From the NCBI GenBank assembly GCA_016867855.1, contig VGIO01000010.1:1-32008 (forward strand): DNA of 32,008 nucleotides, given 5' to 3'. Position numbers and translations under genes: made by a program. Each line of letters starts with the position of its first letter. Position 1 is the stretch's first letter. The DNA comes from Calditrichota bacterium. Its GTDB lineage: Bacteria; Electryoneota; AABM5-125-24; Hatepunaeales; Hatepunaeaceae. Shown here piece after piece: positions 15,182-22,761 of the stretch. The notes beneath the pieces are model-generated. The model had not been told where the DNA came from. It was given only the letters and a program-made list of their open reading frames with translations, and ran no database searches.

Positions 15182-18100
15182 CTATTTCAACACTGCCATT
15201 TTTCGCACGGCGACTTTGTCGCCGGATTGCAGCCGTGCGAAGTAAATGCCGGCAGGCAGGTCGTCGGCGCGCCAAATGTATTCATAACGTCCGTCCTTTT
15301 GCACTTTATCGATTAACCGCGCGACTTCCCGTCCATTAGTGTCCCATATCGTCAGCGAGACCTTTGCCGTGCGGTCGAGGCTATAGACGAGGCGCGTCTG
15401 CATATTGAACGGATTAGGGTGATTCTGCTTCAGCGCAAAGTATTTGGCGAACAGTTCTTTTTCGCGCGTGTTGACAACTGTATCTGTATCCGGCGGCGGA
15501 GGCGTAAGGCTATCGGTAACTTCGAGTATTATCGGCAGCGAGAATAGACCTGGATTGGCGTTGTGGCTGAAATTAATAGTAACACCGTAGAAGCCGTAAT
15601 CGAGGTCGGCGGAGTTGATGGTGAATTCTATCGGTCGGGCTGTGCCAGCCACGAGGGTGTCCAACTTTGGCTCGTAGCGCATCCAGCTCGAGTTCGGCCC
15701 GATTTCGAATACTCCGACCAGGTCTTGTTGGTTGTTGTCGAACACCGCGGCTAGCGCCCAGACCAGATTATTCCATTTGGAAGTAATCGTCATTCCGCCT
15801 CGGCCGGAGGCTGAAGCCGGCAGATGTGCGCCTAAATCGGTCAGGAAGCGGATTTCGCCGGTTTCAGTATTCAACTTATGTATCGATACATCGGCGCGAT
15901 TGGGGTCGTTGGGCGTCGGCACGACATTCGTTATCAAGTATAGATAAAACCTGTCGATGTCATCCTTGAACCAGGCTAAGCCTTGCTCGCGAATCGCCTC
16001 ATTCGTGCGCGGATCTAGTTTGGCATAGGAACGAACTGGACGCAACGTATCGCCGTCGATGCTGAAAACTTGAATAAACGAACTGGAAGTGTTCGTCGAT
16101 AAATAGAGCAAACCTGTTTCGGGGTCGATAGTGATGTTGCGCGGCGAGAAATTCCGGATAGGCATCGTCCAACCGGCAATTGAATCGCCGGAAATAGGGT
16201 CAACTAGAGCGATCCAGGTATTGCCGAGCGCGCAATAGAGCATATCTTCATAATAGACCATATCGCGGATGCCGTATTGCCCGCCGATGCGCGGCTGAGG
16301 CAGACGATCGATGTATCGGCCGCGCCTATCGAAGCGGTAGAAGAAACGCAGCGTGTCGTTGCGGTTGTTGCTGCCGGCGACATACCAGACCGTATCGACT
16401 AATTCGATGCATTGAATTGCGGCATCGCCGACCGTGTCGCTGACCGTGAACATCAACAGCGGATCCCATGCCTCGTCAGGTTCGTCCCGCACCGGACTGG
16501 ACAAACGCTGCCAAATCGGCGGCGGCAGTAAGTTCTCACTGGGGACATAGTTCAGCCGTGTGTTGAACCAGAGTGTGCCGTTGCCGTTGTTGCGCATTGT
16601 AATAGCGCGCTGGGCGACTGAATCGGGCAGCATCTCAAAATAGACGCTGTCCACCGACATTGTAAACTCCGGGTGCAGCAAGGCGAAGTCAACATAAACC
16701 GGATCCCCTTCAATTATGACGATGCCGGTTTGGGTCGAGTCGTTGTAGAATTGCTTGGAAGCCGTTATAGTATAGTTTGTATCAACCAGAATCTCGGGGA
16801 TTTCATAGAAGCCCTCAGCGTCGGTGCGTGCAGAGAAGCCGTAAGTTGTCGTTATAAGCGCGCTTTGGAGGGCTTCGCCAGTCTCAAAATCGGTAACATA
16901 GCCGCGCAGGCAGCCGGTAACAAATTCGATTAAAGTTGTGAATTTTATCGCTCGACGCGGCACAAGCGGCGCCGTTGCTCCGTTGCGTTGATTCCAATAA
17001 GTGTATTCCAAACCGGTGGATAAGTCCGGGCTGGCGATGCCGACCGAAGCAAAAGGCGTGTCCCAAGCCTGATTGCATTGCTGTTCGTCTGTAACATCCA
17101 AATACTGGAAGATAATTTCGCCATCGCCGGTGAAGGATGGATAATGACGCGGGTCGTTGAGAATGACCTGGAATGACTCTATCGTCTGCGGATTGCCGCC
17201 CAGCCGCTTCATACGCGACCATTCGACGATGAAGCGGTTGTTGTCCTCGTCATACCAGGTCCAGATGCCGCTGTTGTTGTCGGTGATGAGGTCGTCCCAG
17301 AAGGGCGCAATCATACCGGGGGGATTTTCGCCGTCTGGGATATGGCGATTGCGGGCGGATATAAGATGGCGGTAATCGCCCATCGCAATCCAGCCGTTGG
17401 TGCAGATAGTGATGCGGTTGAAATTCTGCCCGTAGTATTGGAAATTGAAAGGCAAGTTGACTACTACGGAAGAGTCGTCTTCGGCTGCAATATCGTTCAG
17501 AGTTGTATTTGTGCCGGGTCCGTTGAGCCGGCCGCTGATTTCGACCCACTCGAAGCGCGGCGCGGCAAACCAACTAGTGTCGGTATCGTCAAAGCAGATA
17601 TAGCCATATTTATCAGGTCCAAACGGCTGTCCCGGACGCGGTTCATCGACGACAATAGTGAACCAGACTGTGTCTAAGATGCCGCCGTCGCTCGCCAGCG
17701 CAATACCTAAATCCGCCTTTTGCCCCCCGAGATGGAATGGATGCGCTGAAAGCCTAAACGAGCCTTCTGAACGCGCCGTGTCATTGACGCCAGCCGCCCG
17801 GAATGTGCCGTCGGCTACAGGCGCGCCGATAGTATGTGTGCGGCTGAACAGTGCAGCCGCCATTGGCGGCGCGGCTTTGCCTCCGATATTGACAAGCGAT
17901 ATGCGCAGACTCGCGGCATCGGCTGGACGCAAAGGCGCGTTATCCCAGAGCAGTCTTGGCTTGCCGAATTTGGGACCGACCACGGGAATAGAAACCGAGG
18001 AGTTCCAAGACTGGCCGCCAGCGGTCGTCGTTAGATTGAATACGGCGTTTTGGTTATGCCGCATACCGCCGCCGATTAGCACCACAAAATCGCCGCGGAC

Positions 18101-20479
18101 GCTGGCGGCAGAATCCGGCGCAACATTGAAAAAAGCCTGCCCGGAAATGACTTCCAAATAAGGCGAATCAGTTGTCAATTCGGCTATCATTTCGCCTTGC
18201 GGTGGACGACCGCCATAGTTGGTGATATTCAACGCCAGTTCGAGAGTCTCGGTGGGATTGGCGCGGTTGTCGCCATCGCCGCGCGAGTCGCCCTCGTTGT
18301 CATCATTTATTGTAAATGTCCCGGCGCCGATAAATGGCGCGGGAGTAATATTATAATCGACGAGAACCGGTCTGAGGTTATGTCCACTAACAGTCAGTTT
18401 AATCTGTCCGCTCTGCGTCCACTGCGGATTGAGGTCGAACTGGACGCGGCCTTCAGCGTCGGTTTGCTTCACAATTTGAAAGACCGGCGCATTTTGTTCA
18501 GCTTTATAGAGGCAGACATCGATGCCTTGCGCCGGCACATCTTCGTCGCGGTCGAACATCACTTCGACTGCGAGATGGGTCTCGCCGCGCCTTAAGACTT
18601 CGGGGCGATGCACAAGCAGCGGCTGCGGAACATCGGTGAACAGGTCAACTGCGCCATCGCCCATTAAGTTGGTGATATAGTAATGGCACAGCCAGTTCAG
18701 CATATTGCGGTTTTCAGGATGGTTGACATCGCCGCGTCCGGCATAGTGTGTATAAAGCCCTAATTTGCCAATTAAATGCACATAGCCCATTAATGTCAGG
18801 TTTTGGGCGAAAATACTGTGGATTGAAGCCGAACAATAGATATTATTATAAGCCGTATGCGTCGAACCGGCGCTGCCAACCGCGCCGATTGCCCCGCCGT
18901 TCGGATGCCAGGTGAAACTCTCATTGAAATAACCATTGCCACCGTCTGAAATATGTTCAGCATAATCGCCGGTATTACAAGTTATAATCATCGCATAAGG
19001 CAGCATCCGGTCATTGCGAAGTTGAGGAACCATAGCAAAAGTAAATCTATCGCCCTGCTGCCCCATCCAGAGATGGCCGCGGAATAAGAACATCGACATC
19101 CCGCCTTCGAAATTGTCTATCGTGAACTGCCGGGTATCGGCGATTTGACCGGCCGAGAAATAGAGTTGGCTGACCTGTTGATAGCCATTGTTTAATAGTA
19201 TGCTGCGCGTCCAGCGGCACATATCGATACTCGATAGTCCGCTGCGATAGTCATGGGACACGACGGCGCCGCGCTTCTGCCAGTTGCGTTGGTTGCCTTC
19301 AGCGGGAACATAGGGGTCGGATTCATAGCGTATGAATTTATTAACCATTCCCCGCAGCCGATCGATACTATCGAAAGGCATCCGGCTGACCGCCGCTTCG
19401 GGCAGAACATCGTCGCCTTCCCAGAGACAAAAGTCATTGTCGCTCTCATAAGGGTAACCAAGTCCACTGACATTTTTATCGAAGAATCCGAAGGGGAATG
19501 AGCCGTCGGTGTCGCCGCAGATAATGACGATTTCCGGTGGAATCGTCCATTCGCGGTAAGCCTGCTGCAGTTCGCGCGTCACGGAAGCCGCGTCGTTGCT
19601 GGTCCGCACCCGCAGGATTTGCGCCGTCCAACCCATCCGCCGGCGCCATTCGACCAGCGGCGCCAAGGTGTTGGCGACTTCGTTCCAGGATTGGTCGTCG
19701 TCGATGACATAGACCACCGAGCCGCCGCGCGGACCGCCAGGATCGCGCTGCGGAAGCGGTGGATTCAGCGCTATATTGCTCACTAACTGATGAAAATAAC
19801 GCGATGGCCGCGGCCGGTCGGGGTCGATGACGATGTTTTCGCGATTCTTATCGGTAGCGAAATTTACTTCGATGTCAACATTGTCCAGAACGACTAATTC
19901 GCCGGTGCGAGCTTTCCAGCGCAGCGGATAGACCGTAACCGGCAGAATTCGATAGCCGCGCATTATGGCGGGTTTGCCCAGCGTCACCGGTTCGGGCGGC
20001 CAAAAGCCGTCGGTTTCATTTACAATATCGACTCGTTTTAGCGGCTTCGTCCAGTTCTCGGCGCCCGGTTCGAACATAACGCTTTCATCTCCGGTCATCA
20101 ATTCCGTCTGAACAGGAAATGGATTGACATCGGTTATTTTATGTGAGCGGAGATTTTCGAGATTTAGTTCGACGCCGCTTTGGGGTGGAATGAGTAGGAA
20201 ACTGGTGAGCGCCGGCAGTTCGGGCCAGCCTTCGCCGCCGGCAATCGGATGACCTTCGAAGGCGAAGCGGTCAAACTGTTCGCCGCCGACGGTTATCTGC
20301 TCGCGTTCTAACTTAGCCAGCCGGAAATTCAGCTGCACAACGCTTGGCGTCGCTGCTATTAGCGCCGTCGAATGTTCGGCGACAGCGGTCACAGCAACTG
20401 TTGCCGCGCCGTATAAATGCTGAGGATTGGCGAAAAGCGAAATGAATATAACGAGGAGGAATATTATGTTTTTTTTCAT
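15182..20479 (-). CDS. Secreted gingipain-type cysteine protease (peptidase C25) with T9SS-like C-terminal sorting domain
   Basis: A very large (1765-residue) secreted protease. After a signal peptide ('IIFLLVIFISLFANP') comes a propeptide-like region to about 245. The C25 domain (about 250-640) has catalytic His about 469 in 'FLFRGHLWMG' and Cys about 501 in 'MIITCNTGDYAE', as in gingipains. Then follow CARDB-like beta domains (about 640-940) and a domain at about 958-1170 beginning 'YGYICFDDTDTSW' and holding 'ITICTNGWIAMGD'. A carboxypeptidase-regulatory-like domain ('LRGYVTDFETGEALQSALI', about 1188-1260), a propeller-like region (about 1340-1600) and the sorting domain (about 1680-1765; 'QNHPNPFN', 'GIYFARLQSG', ending 'AVLK') complete it. 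A binding site 'AAGGTG' supports the ATG. It heads a long minus-strand gene run. The protease is inferred to act outside the cell or on its surface. Confidence 0.92.
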   Translation of the reverse strand: MKKNIIFLLVIFISLFANPQHLYGAATVAVTAVAEHSTALIAATPSVVQLNFRLAKLEREQITVGGEQFDRFAFEGHPIAGGEGWPELPALTSFLLIPPQSGVELNLENLRSHKITDVNPFPVQTELMTGDESVMFEPGAENWTKPLKRVDIVNETDGFWPPEPVTLGKPAIMRGYRILPVTVYPLRWKARTGELVVLDNVDIEVNFATDKNRENIVIDPDRPRPSRYFHQLVSNIALNPPLPQRDPGGPRGGSVVYVIDDDQSWNEVANTLAPLVEWRRRMGWTAQILRVRTSNDAASVTRELQQAYREWTIPPEIVIICGDTDGSFPFGFFDKNVSGLGYPYESDNDFCLWEGDDVLPEAAVSRMPFDSIDRLRGMVNKFIRYESDPYVPAEGNQRNWQKRGAVVSHDYRSGLSSIDMCRWTRSILLNNGYQQVSQLYFSAGQIADTRQFTIDNFEGGMSMFLFRGHLWMGQQGDRFTFAMVPQLRNDRMLPYAMIITCNTGDYAEHISDGGNGYFNESFTWHPNGGAIGAVGSAGSTHTAYNNIYCSASIHSIFAQNLTLMGYVHLIGKLGLYTHYAGRGDVNHPENRNMLNWLCHYYITNLMGDGAVDLFTDVPQPLLVHRPEVLRRGETHLAVEVMFDRDEDVPAQGIDVCLYKAEQNAPVFQIVKQTDAEGRVQFDLNPQWTQSGQIKLTVSGHNLRPVLVDYNITPAPFIGAGTFTINDDNEGDSRGDGDNRANPTETLELALNITNYGGRPPQGEMIAELTTDSPYLEVISGQAFFNVAPDSAASVRGDFVVLIGGGMRHNQNAVFNLTTTAGGQSWNSSVSIPVVGPKFGKPRLLWDNAPLRPADAASLRISLVNIGGKAAPPMAAALFSRTHTIGAPVADGTFRAAGVNDTARSEGSFRLSAHPFHLGGQKADLGIALASDGGILDTVWFTIVVDEPRPGQPFGPDKYGYICFDDTDTSWFAAPRFEWVEISGRLNGPGTNTTLNDIAAEDDSSVVVNLPFNFQYYGQNFNRITICTNGWIAMGDYRHLISARNRHIPDGENPPGMIAPFWDDLITDNNSGIWTWYDEDNNRFIVEWSRMKRLGGNPQTIESFQVILNDPRHYPSFTGDGEIIFQYLDVTDEQQCNQAWDTPFASVGIASPDLSTGLEYTYWNQRNGATAPLVPRRAIKFTTLIEFVTGCLRGYVTDFETGEALQSALITTTYGFSARTDAEGFYEIPEILVDTNYTITASKQFYNDSTQTGIVIIEGDPVYVDFALLHPEFTMSVDSVYFEMLPDSVAQRAITMRNNGNGTLWFNTRLNYVPSENLLPPPIWQRLSSPVRDEPDEAWDPLLMFTVSDTVGDAAIQCIELVDTVWYVAGSNNRNDTLRFFYRFDRRGRYIDRLPQPRIGGQYGIRDMVYYEDMLYCALGNTWIALVDPISGDSIAGWTMPIRNFSPRNITIDPETGLLYLSTNTSSSFIQVFSIDGDTLRPVRSYAKLDPRTNEAIREQGLAWFKDDIDRFYLYLITNVVPTPNDPNRADVSIHKLNTETGEIRFLTDLGAHLPASASGRGGMTITSKWNNLVWALAAVFDNNQQDLVGVFEIGPNSSWMRYEPKLDTLVAGTARPIEFTINSADLDYGFYGVTINFSHNANPGLFSLPIILEVTDSLTPPPPDTDTVVNTREKELFAKYFALKQNHPNPFNMQTRLVYSLDRTAKVSLTIWDTNGREVARLIDKVQKDGRYEYIWRADDLPAGIYFARLQSGDKVAVRKMAVLK

Positions 20480-20610
20480 CGCTGCACCTTGTAGGCTAAT
20501 CTGAGGTTTTCAGTTCCTTAGAGAATTAAAAGTCGCGGCTGGCGCCGGTTTGACGAAGCCTTGGGTAGAACTTATACTAATTTGCTTCAGCAGGACACCG
20601 CGGATTGATG

Positions 20611-20677
20611 AATTCACAACGGATTATAACTCATATTTAAGATGTATCCGTTACATCCGTTTAATCCGTTGTGAATT
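20611..20677. repeat. Dispersed palindromic repeat, family B, copy 1
   Basis: 'AATTCACAACGGATTA' (20611-20626) is the exact reverse complement of 20662-20677. The spacer repeats shorter 'ATCCGTT' words. Relatives lie at 26962-27050 and 30260-30345. It is in the 465-bp gap between divergently read genes (20480-20944), which otherwise holds AT-rich sequence and a candidate promoter but no credible ORF. Confidence 0.85.
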
Positions 20678-20825
20678 ATCTTAAAATAAGCGTTATTTCA
20701 AACACGGTTTAGCATCAGGACGATTATTTAGGATAAATTAAACCTAACTTACTAATATAATAAATATCGTTAATAAGTCAAGCCTCGTTTGCTGAAATTT
20801 ACGGTAATTATTCAACCTTATACAC

Positions 20826-20854
20826 TTGACACATAGGATTGGAATGACTATTTT
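20826..20854 (+). promoter_or_regulatory. Candidate sigma-70-type promoter for the prenyl synthase gene
   Basis: A perfect -35 'TTGACA' is followed after 17 bp by 'TATTTT', about 90 bp upstream of the prenyl synthase ATG. The -10 matches consensus at only four of six positions. Predicted from sequence alone. Confidence 0.4.
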
Positions 20855-20944
20855 TAAAATACTAAAATTTGCTGAACAAAATAAAGCGCATTTTGCGTCC
20901 TTTGACCGCTTCGTTCACAATATTGTCATTTAAAATATCCTTAA

Positions 20945-22042
20945 ATGCCATCCAACGACCGCAGGGAGTTTTTTACAGCCCTCGACAGGCGCTGTAAGTG
21001 GATAAAAAACTATATATTACACCCGCGTTTTGTCGGGCGGTTTTCACCGGCTGAGATACAGTGGGCGGTAACGGCTTATGTGCGTTACGGCGGAAAGCGG
21101 CTGAGACCGGCGATATTGCTGTTTTCCTGCGGCGCGGTCGGCGGCGACGAACGGCAGGCAATTCCGGCTGCAGCCGCCGTCGAAATCTTTCACACCTGGA
21201 CGCTGGTTCACGATGACATCATCGACCGCGATCCGATGCGGCGCGGTCAAGCCACTGTGCATCAGCGCTTCTTTGACCACTACGATATGAAGCCGGCGGA
21301 TTGTTCTTTGCCGGTCGATGAAGCGCGGCACTACGGCGTCTCCTTGGCAATCCTGACCGGCGACATCCAGCATGGCTGGGGCATCAGTATGATGACCGAA
21401 CTCGCCACCCGGCGCGGCGTTACATCCGACATCACACTGAAGTTAATCGACGACCTGGATACTTATGTCCTCAACACGCTGGTCGAAGGTGAAGTGCTTG
21501 ACATCCAGTATTCGCACCAGCCTTTGGAAGCCTTAACGCCGGAGGATATTGAGACGATGCTGTGGAAGAAGACCGGGGCGCTCTATCAATTCTGCGGTCG
21601 TGCCGGGGCGATGATAGGGCTCGGCAAACGCAAGCATCCTTATATCGAGGCTGTATCGGAATTTGCTGCGCTCTGCGGCACGGCTTTTCAGTTGCAGGAT
21701 GATATTTTGGGCGTAGTCGGCAATCAGGAGGTCATCGGCAAACCGGTTGGATCCGACCTGCGCGAGGGTAAGAAAACCTTGGTCGTTCATTACGCCTATC
21801 AGAATGCCAGTCTATCAGAAAAGAAATTAATATCCGGAGTTTTAGGCAATCCTAAAGCCGATGAAAGCCAAATTCGAAGAGTCATTCAAGCCCTGCGCGA
21901 TTTAGGCGGGATAAAAATCGTCAACCAGCGCGCTAAGGATTTAATTGCCAAGGCTCAAAATTATCTGCAAGCGCTGCCGGAAAATCAATATCGCGCCTGG
22001 CTCAAACAATGGGCCGATTATATGGTGCAGAGGGAATTTTAG
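20945..22042 (+). CDS. All-trans polyprenyl diphosphate synthase (FPP/GGPP-synthase family)
   Basis: This enzyme condenses isopentenyl diphosphate with allylic diphosphates to make C15-C40 chains for quinone side chains, carrier lipids or similar. The chain-binding 'YGGKRLRPAILLFSCGAVGG' and the first Asp-rich motif 'HDDIIDRDPMRRG' (Asp about 90, 91 and 94) are intact. The second motif is 'FQLQDDILGVVG', DDxxG rather than DDxxD, a variant seen in many bacterial short-chain enzymes. 'GKPVGSDLREGKKTLV' follows. At 365 residues it is somewhat longer than usual, partly because of an insertion after the first motif ('DHYDMKPADCSLPVDEARH'). Chain length cannot be read. The HPr gene follows on the same strand. 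Confidence 0.92.
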   Translation: MPSNDRREFFTALDRRCKWIKNYILHPRFVGRFSPAEIQWAVTAYVRYGGKRLRPAILLFSCGAVGGDERQAIPAAAAVEIFHTWTLVHDDIIDRDPMRRGQATVHQRFFDHYDMKPADCSLPVDEARHYGVSLAILTGDIQHGWGISMMTELATRRGVTSDITLKLIDDLDTYVLNTLVEGEVLDIQYSHQPLEALTPEDIETMLWKKTGALYQFCGRAGAMIGLGKRKHPYIEAVSEFAALCGTAFQLQDDILGVVGNQEVIGKPVGSDLREGKKTLVVHYAYQNASLSEKKLISGVLGNPKADESQIRRVIQALRDLGGIKIVNQRAKDLIAKAQNYLQALPENQYRAWLKQWADYMVQREF

Positions 22043-22126
22043 GGCGGATGAACGAAATGGACGAGATAGATAGCATCGGCCGAATTGACAATCCTAATCC
22101 CAAATCTAACGCCTAAAGCCCAGTTA

Positions 22127-22393
22127 ATGAAATCAGCCGAAGTAACTATAACTAACCGGCTTGGACTGCATGCCCGTCCGGCATCGAAATTAGTCCGCAC
22201 GGTTACCGGCGGCGATTCGCAGGTTTTCTTGATAAAAGACGGTCAACGCGTCAACGCGCGCAGCATTTTAGGGGTGATGCTTTTGGATGCCGGTCAGGGC
22301 GCAAGTGTTTGCATCGAGGTCAGTGGTGCAGATGAAGATATAATGCTTCGGAAATTAGTCGAGTTAATTGTGGGAAAGTTTGGCGAGGATTAG
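22127..22393 (+). CDS. ptsH: HPr-family phosphocarrier protein
   Basis: An 88-residue HPr. Choosing the ATG at 22127 (rather than the TTG at 22085 in the track) places the phosphorylated histidine exactly at His15 ('NRLGLHARPASKLV') and the regulatory serine exactly at Ser46 ('VNARSILGVMLLDAG'), as in the well-known family members. Both residues are present, so phosphorylation by enzyme I at His15 and by an HPr kinase at Ser46 are both possible. No enzyme I, HPr kinase or sugar permease gene is in the window, so it may have a regulatory role rather than sugar transport. The start lacks a good ribosome binding site; a 22-codon reading frame just upstream may help translation. Confidence 0.93.
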   Translation: MKSAEVTITNRLGLHARPASKLVRTVTGGDSQVFLIKDGQRVNARSILGVMLLDAGQGASVCIEVSGADEDIMLRKLVELIVGKFGED

Positions 22394-22420
22394 AATCTGA
22401 ATTGATGTTTGATTATTTAG

Positions 22421-22494
22421 TAGCGGAGGAGGGACTTGAACCCCCGACACGCGGATTATGATTCCGCTGCTCTGACCAACTGAGCTACTCCGCC
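22421..22494 (-). tRNA. tRNA-Met (anticodon CAT), elongator type
   Basis: The minus strand folds as a full cloverleaf: acceptor GGCGGAG/CTCCGCT (one G-U pair at 1-72), D arm 'GCTCAGTTGGTCAGAGC', anticodon arm 'GCGGAATCATAATCCGC' with CAT at 34-36, and T arm 'GGGGGTTCAAGTCCCTC' with one G-U pair. A73 is present and CCA is not encoded. The anticodon arm matches elongator methionine tRNAs; a CAT-anticodon isoleucine tRNA modified with lysidine cannot be fully excluded. Confidence 0.95.
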
Positions 22495-22507
22495 GCGAAG
22501 TATGCAA

Positions 22508-22539
22508 AATTAGGGACAGATATCTATCCGTCCTTAATT
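22508..22539. repeat. 10-bp inverted repeat upstream of tRNA-Met
   Basis: 'AATTAGGGAC' pairs with 'GTCCTTAATT' (one G-T) across a 12-base loop, 14 bp upstream of the tRNA 5' end. A second small hairpin, 'CCCGCTTGCGCGGG', lies at about 22559-22572. Their role is not known; the rest of 22573-22676 is AT-rich and shows nothing else. Confidence 0.55.
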
Positions 22540-22676
22540 ATTGTGCTTGTCTGGATGCCCGCTTGCGCGGGTAAGATGCGCTTTTAGCGTTTTAGTGAAT
22601 ATTCCAAAGAACTTTTATTAATATAAAAATTCCTGTTGATTTGTCAATATGAAACAATAGATTCTCAGTTTATAGA

Positions 22677-22705
22677 TTGACTTTTTATTGATTATTATTT
22701 ATATT
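22677..22705 (+). promoter_or_regulatory. Candidate sigma-70-type promoter for the subtilisin gene
   Basis: 'TTGACT' and 'TATATT' are separated by 17 bp in a strongly AT-rich tract, each matching consensus at five of six positions. The -10 lies 56 bp before the ATG of the S8 protease. It could drive the protease, the PorD-like gene and perhaps the fibronectin-like gene together. Confidence 0.55.
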
Positions 22706-22761
22706 AAATTTTTATTTCATTTCCTAATTAAATAATTTTCGAACCACACATAGAGGAACTA

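Noticed and set aside
22421-22560. Possible integration site (att) at the tRNA-Met gene
   Set aside because: No second copy of the tRNA 3' end and no integrase gene are seen in the window.
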